DNA from: Luteimonas deserti | GTDB taxonomy: Bacteria; Pseudomonadota; Gammaproteobacteria; Xanthomonadales; Xanthomonadaceae | NCBI RefSeq assembly: GCF_013425765.1 | Contig: NZ_JACCJZ010000019.1 | Span: forward strand, 124,001 to 188,000 | Direction: 5' to 3' | Length of the DNA: 64,000 nt | Shown here: positions 1 to 9,960 of the stretch, one piece after another | Layout: each line of letters starts with the position of its first letter | Position numbering within the stretch: the first letter of the stretch is position 1 | The notes under the pieces: model-generated | Databases searched by the model: none | The model's input: only the letters and a program-made list of their open reading frames with translations | Told to the model about the DNA's origin: nothing | Program-made: the position numbers and the translations under genes

Positions 1-1
1 G

Positions 2-1030
2 CATCTGTCGCCGGTGATGACGCCCGACGACGTGCACATCGCCATGCACCTCGGGGCACTGGAACTGCTCGACGGCGGCATCACCTCCACCGGCGACTTC
101 TTCGACAACGTGCGTTCGCCCGCCCACGGCGAGGCCGGCCTCGCCGCGCTCGAGGCATCGGGCATCCGCGCGGTGCTGTACTACGGCGGCCCGGACAAGA
201 GCACCCGCCAGCCGATCGATCTCGCGCATCTGTCCGCCCTGGCCGGCGCGCGTGACCAGGCAGCACGGGTGCGACTCGGCCTCGCATGGCGGCTGCCGCG
301 CGATCTCGACGACGCCGGCAACTGGGCGATGCGCGACCGCGAGCGCGAAGTGGCGCGTGCGCTGGGCCTTCCCGTGCAGGTGCACGTCAGCGTCCAGCCG
401 GGCCCGATCTTCGATGCCCTGATCGCGCGTGACCTGCTCGATCCGGCCCTCAGCCTGGTGCACGCGACCGATGCCACGCCCGTGCAATTGCAGGCGCTGG
501 AAGCCGCGGGCGGGGCCTTGTCGCTGACGCCGGTCAGCGAGCACCGCGTGGGTTACGGGTTGACCCGGCTCGACGACTTCGAGGGCGTCTCGCGTCAGGG
601 CCTCGGCATCGACGGCAATGCCCTGGCAGGCTGTGGCGACATGTTCGCGGCCATGCGCCTGGCGGCGTTGACCTGGAGCGGCGGGGCGCGGGACGAGACG
701 GCGGTCGCTCCGCGGGCGCTGCTCGAGCTGGCGACGCGGCGTGGCGCCGATGCGCTCGGCCTCGGCGCGGTCACCGGCACCCTGGTCCCGGGCAAGCGTG
801 CCGATCTGCAGGTGATCGCGCCCGGTTCGCTGCAGATGGCCGGGTTCGGCGGCGGCGACCCCGCGGCGCTGCTGGTGTATTCCGCCGCGCCGACCGATGT
901 GCGCACGGTGATCGTCGACGGACGCCTGGTGAAGCACGACGGCGAACTGGTCGGCGTGGACCTGCCGCGGGTGCGTGAGGCGGCGCGGGCCTCGGCGCGC
1001 GCCCTGCTGGAACGTGCCGGCCCGCGCTGA
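2..1030 (+). CDS. Amidohydrolase-family protein, 5' end cut by window
   Basis: This is the C-terminal part of a metal-dependent amidohydrolase of the deaminase/chlorohydrolase (TRZ/ATZ-like) group. The frame is open to the first base of the window, so the true start lies outside and the N-terminal metal-binding HxH is not visible. The visible part begins inside the barrel (HLSPVMTPDD) and contains later metal-site strands: VHVS, then LVHATD, then an aspartate in GIDGNA. It ends with the usual refolded composite domain (GTLVPGKRADLQVI). In many TRZ/ATZ enzymes the VHVS position continues as HxxE. Here it reads HVSVQP, so the substrate cannot be guessed. It converges on the aldehyde dehydrogenase gene 6 bp downstream. 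The family is confident; the reaction is not. Confidence 0.8.
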   Translation, partial: HLSPVMTPDDVHIAMHLGALELLDGGITSTGDFFDNVRSPAHGEAGLAALEASGIRAVLYYGGPDKSTRQPIDLAHLSALAGARDQAARVRLGLAWRLPRDLDDAGNWAMRDREREVARALGLPVQVHVSVQPGPIFDALIARDLLDPALSLVHATDATPVQLQALEAAGGALSLTPVSEHRVGYGLTRLDDFEGVSRQGLGIDGNALAGCGDMFAAMRLAALTWSGGARDETAVAPRALLELATRRGADALGLGAVTGTLVPGKRADLQVIAPGSLQMAGFGGGDPAALLVYSAAPTDVRTVIVDGRLVKHDGELVGVDLPRVREAARASARALLERAGPR

Positions 1031-1036
1031 ACCGAC

Positions 1037-2437
1037 TCAGCGCACCATCCGCTCGATCAGTGCGGAGATGCGTGCGTACGGCGGGCGCAGCCAGTCGGTC
1101 GCGGCGATCCGCGGCTGCCACAGCACCGGCAGCGCCTTGGTCATCGAATCGAAGCCCGCGCGACCGTGGTAAGCGCCCATGCCGCTGGCGCCGACGCCGC
1201 CGAACGGCAGCCGGTTCGCGGCGAAATGCAGCAGGGTGTCGTTGACGGTGACGCCGCCGGACACGGTGCGCGCGAGGATGTGCTCCACCTGCGCGCGGTC
1301 GCCGAAGGGATACAGCGCGAGCGGCCGCTCGCGCGTGTTGACGGAGTCGATCGCCGCGTCGAGCGAGGTGTAGCCGATCACCGGCAGCACCGGCCCGAAG
1401 ATCTCCTCGCGCATCACCGCCGCCTCGTCGCCGGGGTCGACGACGAGCGTCGGCGGGAACGCGCGCGCGCCGGTCATCTCCAGCAGCGGCAGCACGTCAA
1501 GGCCCCGTGCGCGGGCATCCTCGAGCAGGCCGGAGAGGCGCTGGAACTGCGCGGCGCTGACGATGTGGGTGTAGTCGTCGGCGCGCCCGGCGGGATCGGC
1601 GTAGCGCCGGGCGACCTCCGCGCGCAGCGCCTCGACGAGGGCGTCGCGGCGTGCCGCATCCACCAGCACGTAGTCCGGCGCGATGCAGGTCTGTCCGGCG
1701 TTGAACAGCTTGCCGCTGACCAGCCGCGCGGCGGCAGCTTCGAGCGGGTGGCCGGGGCAGACGATCGCCGGCGATTTGCCGCCCAGCTCCAGCGTCAGCG
1801 GGGTCAGATTCGGCGCGGCGGCGGCCATGACCTTGCGTCCCACGGCGGTCGAACCGGTGAACACGAGATGGTCGAACGGCAACGCGGCGAATGCGGCGCC
1901 GACATCCGCATCGCCCAGCGCCACGGCCACCCGCTCCGGCGGGAAGACCTCGGCCAGCAGCGCGGCCAGGAACGCGCTCGTACGCGGGGTGTGTTCCGAG
2001 GGCTTGAGGTAGACGTGGTTGCCGGCCGCGATCGCGGTGGCCAAGGGGATCAGCGCCAGGTTCACCGGATAGTTCCAGGGCGCGATCACCCCGACCACCC
2101 CGAGCGGCACGGAGCGCAGCTGGGCACGCGCCGGCCACAGCCGCCAGCCCGCCGCGACGCGCCGGGGGCGCATCCAGCCGCGCAACTCGCGCCGCAGGTG
2201 GTCGATGTCGGCGAGCACGGTCATGCCGTCGGCGATCAGCGATTCGTGGCGCGAGCGATGGCCGAAATCCGCGGAGATCGCCCCGGCCATCTCGTCCAGA
2301 CGGCGCTGCAGCGCGGCGCGCAGACGGGCCAGATCGTCGCGGCGCTGGGCGGCGTCGGGGCGCCGCGCCTGCCAGGCCGTCCGCAGGGTCTGCAGCGTGG
2401 CGGGCAGGGCGTCGGGCGGCGTCGGGAGATCGGTCAT
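1037..2437 (-). CDS. NAD(P)-dependent aldehyde dehydrogenase, coniferyl-aldehyde-dehydrogenase type
   Basis: A 466-residue aldehyde dehydrogenase that oxidises an aldehyde to the carboxylate with NAD(P). All family landmarks are present: the IAPWNYP nucleotide-binding stretch near residue 118, FTGS at 193-196, the general base Glu217 in LELGGKSP and the catalytic Cys251 in NAGQTC. The relatively short length and the LARLRAAL-type N terminus fit the coniferyl aldehyde dehydrogenase subgroup, which in many bacteria acts on assorted medium-chain or aromatic aldehydes. There is no signal peptide, so it is cytosolic. It stands alone between a convergent amidohydrolase gene and a divergent carbonic-anhydrase-like gene 85 bp away. 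Subgroup assignment is by resemblance and the real substrate is unknown. Confidence 0.9.
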   Translation of the reverse strand: MTDLPTPPDALPATLQTLRTAWQARRPDAAQRRDDLARLRAALQRRLDEMAGAISADFGHRSRHESLIADGMTVLADIDHLRRELRGWMRPRRVAAGWRLWPARAQLRSVPLGVVGVIAPWNYPVNLALIPLATAIAAGNHVYLKPSEHTPRTSAFLAALLAEVFPPERVAVALGDADVGAAFAALPFDHLVFTGSTAVGRKVMAAAAPNLTPLTLELGGKSPAIVCPGHPLEAAAARLVSGKLFNAGQTCIAPDYVLVDAARRDALVEALRAEVARRYADPAGRADDYTHIVSAAQFQRLSGLLEDARARGLDVLPLLEMTGARAFPPTLVVDPGDEAAVMREEIFGPVLPVIGYTSLDAAIDSVNTRERPLALYPFGDRAQVEHILARTVSGGVTVNDTLLHFAANRLPFGGVGASGMGAYHGRAGFDSMTKALPVLWQPRIAATDWLRPPYARISALIERMVR

Positions 2438-2522
2438 CGGCCGAGTCTAGCCAGCGCACCCCGCGGTGGCGTGCAGGCGGGGGGCGGTGCCCTCGGCAGG
2501 CGCAGCCGGGCATACTGCCGCG

Positions 2523-3065
2523 ATGAACCTGCGACCCTATCGCGACACCGCGCCGCAGCTCGGCGCGCGCGTCTATGTGGATCCGGCCGCGAGCGTGATC
2601 GGCGACGTGGTGCTCGACGACGACGTCTCGGTGTGGCCGGCGACGGTCATCCGTGGCGACGTCAACCACGTGCGCATCGGCGCCCGCACCAGCGTGCAGG
2701 ACGGCAGCGTGATCCACGTCAGCCATGCCGGTCCGCACGCCAAACTCGGCGGATTCGCGACCGTGATCGGCCACGACGTCACCATCGGCCACAAGGCCAT
2801 CATCCATGCCTGCACGATCGAGGACACCGTCCTGGTGGGGATGGGCGCGATCCTGCTCGACGGGGTGGTCGTGCGGCGGCACGCGATGATCGGCGCCGGC
2901 GCGGTGGTGCCGCCGGGCCGCGAGGTGGGCGAGGGCGAGTTGTGGGTGGGCAGCCCGGCACGTTGCGTGCGGCGACTCACCGACGCCCAGATCGAGGGTC
3001 TTCATTACAGCGCCGGGCACTACGTGCGGCTCAAGGACGAGTATCTCGCGGCGCAGGCGGGCTGA
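2523..3065 (+). CDS. Gamma carbonic anhydrase-like left-handed beta-helix protein
   Basis: A 180-residue protein of the YrdA/PaaY/CaiE gamma-class carbonic anhydrase family. The sequence is mostly hexapeptide-repeat coils (VIGDVVLDDDVSVWPATVIR and onwards). The histidines expected to bind metal between trimer subunits are in VIHVSHAG (near residue 75), TIGHDVTIGH and IIHAC. The ATG at 2523 was chosen over an upstream in-frame start because family members begin right before the N-terminal strand (MNLRPYRD). Members bind zinc or iron and some have carbonic anhydrase activity, while others are of unknown role. It is cytosolic. The next gene begins 80 bp later and probably has its own translation signals. 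Confidence 0.9.
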   Translation: MNLRPYRDTAPQLGARVYVDPAASVIGDVVLDDDVSVWPATVIRGDVNHVRIGARTSVQDGSVIHVSHAGPHAKLGGFATVIGHDVTIGHKAIIHACTIEDTVLVGMGAILLDGVVVRRHAMIGAGAVVPPGREVGEGELWVGSPARCVRRLTDAQIEGLHYSAGHYVRLKDEYLAAQAG

Positions 3066-3145
3066 GCGGCAGGCGCGCGCGGGCATGGACACGGAGACGC
3101 TATGGGTGTGGACGCGGGGATGATCGAACGGGAGCGTACCGCCTG

Positions 3146-3829
3146 ATGCTCGATACCGTGCGCGAGGTGCATACGCCGGAGGGCGTCGCATTGCGCCTGC
3201 CCGCGGCAGGCCCGGTGCCGCGGGCGGCGGCGTGGCTGATCGACCTCGTGATCCGCGGAGCGCTGGTGTTTCTGGCGCTGATGCTCTTCGGCATGCTCGG
3301 CCGCTTCGGGGCCGGGCTCTACCTGGTGGTGCTGTTCCTGATCGTCTGGGGCTATCCGGTCGCGTTCGAGGCGCTCTACGACGGTCAGACGCCGGGCAAG
3401 CGCGCGCTGTCGCTGCGCGTGGTGTCGGCCGACGGCGCGCCGATCGGCTGGATGGCGAGCTTCGTGCGCAACCTGATGCGGGTGGTCGACATGTTGCCGT
3501 TCGGCTACGGCGCGGGGCTGGTCGCCAGCCTCGCCGATCCGTGGAGCCGGCGTCTGGGCGACATGGTCGCCGGCACCCTGGTGATCCACGCGCCGCGCCA
3601 CGCCGTGCAGATGCAGGCGCTCGCCGTTGCGCCGCTGGTGCCCGGCACGCCGCTGCAGACCCATGAGCAGCTCGCGGTGATCGGGTTCGCCGAGCGCGCG
3701 CACCTGCTGAGCGAAGCCCGCAGGCAGGAACTGGCCGACATCGTGGCGCCGGTCAGCGGCGCTCGCGGCGAGGCCGGGGTGATGCGCCTGCTGGGCATCG
3801 GCAACTGGCTGCTCGGGCGGCGCGCGTGA
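3146..3829 (+). CDS. RDD family integral membrane protein
   Basis: A 227-residue inner-membrane protein with the RDD domain: the conserved Arg in PRAAAWLIDL, two or three hydrophobic helices (about residues 30-75 and 110-135) and the GQTPGKR motif between them. It is the first gene of the compact operon running to 9876. Its start at 3146 follows a GGAG about 11 bp upstream. It ends in a 4-bp overlap with the SpoIIM-like gene, which implies coupled translation. RDD proteins often sit in this same neighbourhood with MoxR and DUF58 genes. Their molecular role is not settled, although transport has been proposed for some. Confidence 0.88.
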   Translation: MLDTVREVHTPEGVALRLPAAGPVPRAAAWLIDLVIRGALVFLALMLFGMLGRFGAGLYLVVLFLIVWGYPVAFEALYDGQTPGKRALSLRVVSADGAPIGWMASFVRNLMRVVDMLPFGYGAGLVASLADPWSRRLGDMVAGTLVIHAPRHAVQMQALAVAPLVPGTPLQTHEQLAVIGFAERAHLLSEARRQELADIVAPVSGARGEAGVMRLLGIGNWLLGRRA

Positions 3830-4827
3830 AGCAGGCGACCTTCGTTGCGCGGCATGCGGCCGAGTGGGACGCCTTCGAGCGCTGGCTCGATGCGCGCCAG
3901 ACCAGTCCGCGCCGCGCCCGGGCCACCCGGCGCGAGTGGCAGGGCATCGCCGACGAGGACGTGCCGTCGCACTACCGGCGGCTGTGCCAGCAGCTGGCGC
4001 TGGCGCGTCGACGTGGCTACAGCCCCCAGGTCACACACCGCCTCCAGGCCTTGATGCAGCGCGGCCACAACCTGCTCTACCGGCCGCCGCCGCCGCCCTG
4101 GCGGCGCGCGCTGGAGTTCATGATGGCGGGGTTTCCGCGCCTGGTGCGGGCGCAGCGCGGCTGCCTGTGGGCGTCGCTGGCGCTGTTCGCGCTGCCGATG
4201 CTGATGCTCTACGGACTCGTGCTGCACTCGCCGGAGCTGGCCTACGGCGTGCTGTCGCCGCAGCAGCTGGGCGAGATGGAAACGATGTACGACCCGGACG
4301 TGGCGCGGCACAGCGGCAATCGCGAGGCGCAGTCGGACATGCAGATGTTCGGGTTCTATGTCTGGAACAACGTCAGCCTGGGCTTCCGCACCTTCGCAAG
4401 CGGCCTGCTCGCCGGTGTCGGCACGATCGCGGTGCTGATCTTCAACGGCACCTTCTTCGGAGTGATCGCCGGCCACCTGCAGGCGATCGGTCACGGCGGT
4501 CCGTTCTGGCGCTTCGTGGTCGGACATTCGGCACCGGAGTTGACCGCGATCGTGATCGCGGGCGCAGGCGGGCTGCGGCTCGGCCTGGCCCTGCTCGCGC
4601 CCGGACGCCTGCGCCGGGTGGACGCGCTGGTGCAGGCCGGGCGAGACGGTGGACTGCTGTGCCTGGGCATCTTCGCGATGCTGGTGTTCGCGGCATTCGT
4701 CGAGGCGTTCTGGTCCTCGAACGCGGCCGTGCCCGATCCGGTGCGCTTCAGCGTGGGTGGCGCCCTGTGGGTGCTGGTGCTGCTGTGGCTGTGGCGCGGC
4801 GGGCGAGGGCTGGCCGGTGCGCGTTGA
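3826..4827 (+). CDS. SpoIIM-like integral membrane protein (stage II sporulation M family)
   Basis: A 333-residue membrane protein of the SpoIIM/DUF95 family. The first 100 residues are soluble and Arg-rich. Hydrophobic helices follow from about residue 115 to the end, including the family-typical stretch around FYVWNNVSLGFRTFASG and a glycine-rich FNGTFFGVIAG segment. The start is a GTG inside the stop region of the RDD gene (GTGA overlap), with no room for an earlier start unless the genes overlap more. In non-sporulating proteobacteria this protein is found with RDD, DUF4129, MoxR and DUF58 genes, as here. The name comes from Bacillus and does not imply sporulation. Function in this setting is unknown. 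Confidence 0.85.
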   Translation: MKQATFVARHAAEWDAFERWLDARQTSPRRARATRREWQGIADEDVPSHYRRLCQQLALARRRGYSPQVTHRLQALMQRGHNLLYRPPPPPWRRALEFMMAGFPRLVRAQRGCLWASLALFALPMLMLYGLVLHSPELAYGVLSPQQLGEMETMYDPDVARHSGNREAQSDMQMFGFYVWNNVSLGFRTFASGLLAGVGTIAVLIFNGTFFGVIAGHLQAIGHGGPFWRFVVGHSAPELTAIVIAGAGGLRLGLALLAPGRLRRVDALVQAGRDGGLLCLGIFAMLVFAAFVEAFWSSNAAVPDPVRFSVGGALWVLVLLWLWRGGRGLAGAR

Positions 4828-6430
4828 GACCGTGCAGGTGGAACTGCGCCCCCGCTCGGGCTGGGAGGCGATGGAGCTGGGCAACGCGCTGGTCCGGCGG
4901 CACGCCCGTGGCATCTGGGGGGCCTGGCTGCTGGTCTCGCTGCCGCTGTTCGCCGCGTTGAACGCAGTGGGCTGGTGGCTCGACCGCATGTGGCTGCCGA
5001 TGCTGCTGCTGTGGTGGCTGCTGCCGCTGCTCGACCGGGTTCCCCTGTTCGTGCTGTCGCGCGCGGTCTTCGGCGCGGCGCCGACGCTCGCACAGACCGT
5101 GCGCGCCCAGGTGGACTGGGGCTGGCGCCCGCTTCTGGGCTATCTCACCTGGCGACGCTTCAGCCCGTGGCGCGCGGTGGCGATGCCCGTGGCGCTGCTC
5201 GAAGGCGTGCGCGGGCCGCAGCTGGCGCAGCGGCGCCGGGTGGTGGTGGACGGCGTCGGCGGGCACGCCCTGCTGTTGACGGCCATCGGTCATGTCTTCG
5301 TGCTGACGCTGGCGATGTCGCAGCTGCTGCTGGTGCTGCTGTTCGTTCCGACCGAGCTGCTGTCGGAATCCGCGCGTGCGATGTGGGCCCTGATGTCCGA
5401 GCATCCGCCGCGCTGGGTGCAGCTGCTGGGCAATCTGGCGATCTGGCTGGCGGTGTCGGCCGTCGCGCCGTTCCAGGTCGGCGCCGGGTTCGGTCTCTAC
5501 CTCAACCGGCGCACCCATCTCGAGGCCTGGGACCTCGAGATCGCCTTCCGGCGCCTGCGGGCGCGGCTGCAGCCGACCGCCGCGTCGCTGGCGGGCCTCG
5601 TGCTGGTGTCCGTCCTGCTGGCCGCCGCTCCCGGCGGACACGCGCAGACACCCGGGCGGGAGATGCCCGGGGCGGCCGACGGCGCGCAGACCGCCCCCAC
5701 GACGACCTGGACGCCCGGTGCGCGCGCTGCACGTGCCGCGCGCGAGTCGCGCGGCGAACCCACCTTGCCGGCCGTGTTCGGTGAGCCGGTCGAGGATCCC
5801 CGGTTCGCGAGCGCCGTGGAGCAGGCCTATGCCGATCCGCTGCTCGGGTCCTCGCGGACGGTGGTGCGCTGGCAGCGCAAGGATCGCGAGGCGCGGACAC
5901 CCGAGGCCGCGTCTACGCCGAACGCCGGCGTCCTCGCGGCCATCGCCCGGACCTTCGCCCTGCTGGTCGAGTTCGGCCTGTGGATCCTGCTCGGCCTGCT
6001 GGTGCTGGCGCTGGCGCTCACGGCGCGCCGCTGGTGGCCCTGGATGCGCGGGGTGCTGGTGTCTCCGCCGGAGGAACGCGAAGTGCGGGTCAGCGACGCG
6101 CCGCCGTTGCCCGAGGCGCTGCCCGACGCACTGGTGGCCGCGGTGCGCCAGCTGTGGGAGGCCGGTGAGCGCCGGCGCGCGCTGGCGCTGCTCTACCGCG
6201 GCAGTGTCGAGGCGATGGCCCGGCGCGCCGACGTCCATCTGGTGCCGGGCGCCACCGAGGCGGAGTGCCTGCGCGCCTCGCGACGCATGCCCGACCCCGC
6301 CGACCGCGGCGCGTTCGCCGAGATGGTGCGGGTCTGGCAGCGCGCGGCCTACGGCCAGCGCCTGCCCGACGATGCCGGACTCGAGGCGCTGCTCGCCACG
6401 CTGGCGCCGCGTTTCGGCTGGGCCCGCTGA
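4817..6430 (+). CDS. DUF4129-containing membrane protein of the MoxR/DUF58 operon
   Basis: A 537-residue protein with several N-terminal hydrophobic helices (roughly residues 30-90 and 150-250), a long soluble section rich in Ala, Arg and Thr, one more helix near residue 380, and a C-terminal helical domain matching DUF4129 (LWEAGERRRALALLYRGSVE, then ATEAECLR). I placed the start at the GTG at 4817, overlapping the preceding gene by 11 bp. A slightly later GTG is possible. DUF4129 is also found at the C end of transglutaminase-like membrane proteins. Here the transglutaminase domain is absent. Its operon partners suggest a membrane complex served by the MoxR ATPase, but no activity can be assigned. 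Confidence 0.8.
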   Translation: MRVETVQVELRPRSGWEAMELGNALVRRHARGIWGAWLLVSLPLFAALNAVGWWLDRMWLPMLLLWWLLPLLDRVPLFVLSRAVFGAAPTLAQTVRAQVDWGWRPLLGYLTWRRFSPWRAVAMPVALLEGVRGPQLAQRRRVVVDGVGGHALLLTAIGHVFVLTLAMSQLLLVLLFVPTELLSESARAMWALMSEHPPRWVQLLGNLAIWLAVSAVAPFQVGAGFGLYLNRRTHLEAWDLEIAFRRLRARLQPTAASLAGLVLVSVLLAAAPGGHAQTPGREMPGAADGAQTAPTTTWTPGARAARAARESRGEPTLPAVFGEPVEDPRFASAVEQAYADPLLGSSRTVVRWQRKDREARTPEAASTPNAGVLAAIARTFALLVEFGLWILLGLLVLALALTARRWWPWMRGVLVSPPEEREVRVSDAPPLPEALPDALVAAVRQLWEAGERRRALALLYRGSVEAMARRADVHLVPGATEAECLRASRRMPDPADRGAFAEMVRVWQRAAYGQRLPDDAGLEALLATLAPRFGWAR

Positions 6431-7553
6431 TGCGCTGGCCGATGACGCTGGCGCTCGCGCTGCTCGGAGCCGCGGTGGTCGCGGGGGGCGTGGGCTGGTT
6501 CCTGCACACCCACGAGCGCGTCGAGGACAGCGTGCCGATTCCCCCGCATGGCGAGGCGGCCTACAACCCGCTGTACGCCTTGCGCGAATCGCTCCGCGCA
6601 GCGGGCGTGCCGGCCGAATCGCGCCGCCGCCTGGAGCGCTCCGGTCTCGCACTCGGTCCACGCGACACGGTGCTGATGCTGGGCAGCCCGGACACCACGA
6701 CGCCGGCCGATGTCGAACGGCTGCTCGACTGGGTGGACGCCGGCGGCCACCTCTTGGTGCGGACGCCGGCGCCGAGCGCGCGGGAGCGACTGGCACGTCC
6801 CTGGGGTCTGCTGGAGCGGCTCGGCGTGCGTCCGGTCGCAGGTCGTGGGCGCTGCGCGCCGCTGGTCATCCCCGGGCAGTCGTCGCACGTCGAGTTCTGC
6901 GCGGGGCAGCGGTTCCTCCTGGTCGGCCAGGCACCCGAGCGGCTGTGGGGTGACAACGGTGAACACGGCCTGGTGTATGCGCGCCTCGTGCACGGCGCCG
7001 GCCGCGTGGACGTGCTCGCCGACTTCGATTTCCTCCTCAACGACGCGTTGCGCGAGGCGCCGCACCACATCCTCGCCCGGCAGGTGCTCGCGCCGAACTG
7101 GGGCGAGGGCACGATGCATCTCGTCTACGCGGCCAGCGTGCCGCCGCTCTGGCTGTCGATCCTCACCCGCGGCTGGATGGCGTGGGGGCCACTGCTGCTG
7201 GCCCTCGCGGCGTGGCTGTGGCTGCGCACCCAGCGCTTCGGACCGCGGATCCCGTCGCCGGCGGTCGCGCGTCGCGCGCTGCTCGAACACGTGCGCGCGA
7301 GCGGCGAGCACATGGTGCGTTACGGACGCGCCCCCGTGCTCTACGACGCGGTGCGTACCGCGTTCTTCGAGCGTCTGCGCCGCCGCGATCCGCTCGCGGC
7401 GGCGTTGGACGGCGATGCCGGCGTCGAGGCGATCGCCGCGCGCACCGGACTGCCGCCCCGCGACGTGCGCCATGCACTTCAGGCGCCTCGACCCGATGAT
7501 GCCGCGGGCTTCCGCCAGCGGATCGCCCGACTGATCCAGATGAGACAGCGACT

Positions 7554-7557
<4 letters not shown>
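6430..7557 (+). CDS. DUF4350 domain membrane protein
   Basis: A 375-residue protein with an N-terminal membrane anchor (about residues 5-25), a periplasmic-type alpha/beta domain containing the VLMLGSPDTTT and GHLLVRTP strands typical of DUF4350, and a second helix near residue 245 followed by a cytosolic tail. The ATG at 6430 shares its A with the TGA of the previous gene, and the gene ends in an ATGA overlap with the MoxR gene, so the order is held by translational coupling. DUF4350 resembles a glutamine-amidotransferase-like or GldG-like fold used for binding rather than catalysis. That is knowledge of the family, not something tested here. Confidence 0.85.
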
Positions 7558-8546
<989 letters not shown>

Positions 8547-8577
8547 GGCGCTGCCGCCACGTCGACGGGATGCCGGC

Positions 8578-9876
8578 ATGAGGCCCGCCTCGCCGCTCGT
8601 CGCGCTGCTCGTCGTCTGGGGCCTGGCGGGCGTGGCCGCATCGCTGTGGGCGCCGGCGGTCCTGCCCTGGCAGGGCATCGGGACCATGCTGCTGCTGCTG
8701 TCGATCGCCGACCTCGTGGCACTGGTGCGCCAACCCACCCCCGACGTCGCCCGGGTCATGCCCGAGGCCTGGCCGATCGGCGTGGCCCGCGATGTCGCGC
8801 TGCGGATCGAGGCCAGCCGAGTACAGCGCGTGGATGTCCACGACCTGCATCCACCGGCCTGGCAGGCCGAGGGCCTGCCGCGCCGGGTTCGGCTGACGCC
8901 GGGCACGGTGAGCCAAGTCGAATACCGTCTGCGTCCGACCGCGCGCGGCGAGGCCGTGTTCGAAGGCGTCCAGCTGCGCCTGCGGTCGCCGCTGCGTCTG
9001 TGGTGGCAGTCGCGCATGGCCGGTGCGCCGCGACGCGTGCGCGTGTTTCCCAACTTCGCGCCGTTGACCCGCCTGGCCCTGCTCGGCGCCGATCGCGCCT
9101 CGCGTCTGGTGGGTGCGCACATCAAGCGGCGTCGCGGCGAGGGCACCGATTTCCACCAGATGCGCGAGTACCGGGTAGGCGACAGCCTGCGCCAGATCGA
9201 CTGGAAAGCCAGTTCCCGCGCGCGCAAGCTGATCTCGCGCGAATACCAGGACGAGAAGAACCAGCAGCTCGTCGTAGTGCTCGATACCGGCCGGCGGATG
9301 CTCGCCCAGGACGACACCCTGTCGCATTTCGATCATGCGCTGGATGCGGCTCTCGTGGTCTCGTATCTGGCGCTGCGCCAGGGCGACGCGGTGGGGCTCT
9401 TGGCCACCGGCGGCGAATCGCGCTGGATGGCGCCGCAGCGTGGCATGGGCACCGTCGATGCGTTGCTGCGGGTGAGCTACGACCTGCAGCCGCAACCGGT
9501 GGCCACCGATTATCTGGCTGCGGCCACCGAGCTGTCGCTGCGCCAGCGGCGCCGTGGCCTGCTGATGTTCGTCACCAACCTGCGCGACGAGGACATCGAA
9601 GATGTGCTCGCCGCCGTGCGCATGCTCCAGCGGCGGCACCTGGTCATCGTGGCCTCGCTGCGCGAACGCGCCCTCGACGAGGTCCTCGACGCCGAGGTGC
9701 GCGACCATGACGACGCCGTCCGCGTCGGCGCCACCGCGCGCTATCTGGCCCAGCGGCGGGCGGCCCATGACGCGCTGCGCAATCACCGGATCACCGTGCT
9801 CGACGTCACCGGGCCGGAACTTCCGGGCGCGCTGGTCGAGCGCTATCTGGCGGTCAAGCGCGACGGACGGCTCTGA
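8578..9876 (+). CDS. DUF58 / VWA-like membrane protein, MoxR partner
   Basis: A 432-residue protein with two N-terminal membrane helices (residues 5-50), a beta-rich section, and the DUF58 signature YRVGDSLRQIDWKASSRA, followed by a von Willebrand A-like fold beginning VVVLDTGRRM. The metal-site motif is not a classical DxSxS, since it reads DTGRR. The ATG at 8578 starts right before the first helix (MRPASPLVAL). It is the last gene of the operon, 31 bp after moxR. DUF58 proteins almost always accompany MoxR ATPases. The complex is linked in various bacteria to envelope stress resistance or virulence, but its role here is not visible from sequence. Confidence 0.9.
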   Translation: MRPASPLVALLVVWGLAGVAASLWAPAVLPWQGIGTMLLLLSIADLVALVRQPTPDVARVMPEAWPIGVARDVALRIEASRVQRVDVHDLHPPAWQAEGLPRRVRLTPGTVSQVEYRLRPTARGEAVFEGVQLRLRSPLRLWWQSRMAGAPRRVRVFPNFAPLTRLALLGADRASRLVGAHIKRRRGEGTDFHQMREYRVGDSLRQIDWKASSRARKLISREYQDEKNQQLVVVLDTGRRMLAQDDTLSHFDHALDAALVVSYLALRQGDAVGLLATGGESRWMAPQRGMGTVDALLRVSYDLQPQPVATDYLAAATELSLRQRRRGLLMFVTNLRDEDIEDVLAAVRMLQRRHLVIVASLRERALDEVLDAEVRDHDDAVRVGATARYLAQRRAAHDALRNHRITVLDVTGPELPGALVERYLAVKRDGRL

Positions 9877-9960
9877 GCGGGCCCCACCGCGGTCACAGTC
9901 CATGGCCGACGCGGTGTTTCCCGACTTGACCGTCCGGGAGTCGGCTTCTAGAACCGCTGG

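Noticed and set aside
3085-3123. Twelve-codon frame with two Trp codons before the RDD gene, like an attenuator leader peptide
   Set aside because: The downstream operon has nothing to do with tryptophan, and there is no alternative hairpin pair or T tract. It is most likely chance.
1166-3145. N-terminal extension of the RDD protein to 887 codons
   Set aside because: The upstream part is antisense of the aldehyde dehydrogenase gene and out-of-frame with the carbonic-anhydrase-like gene. The RDD domain begins normally at 3146.
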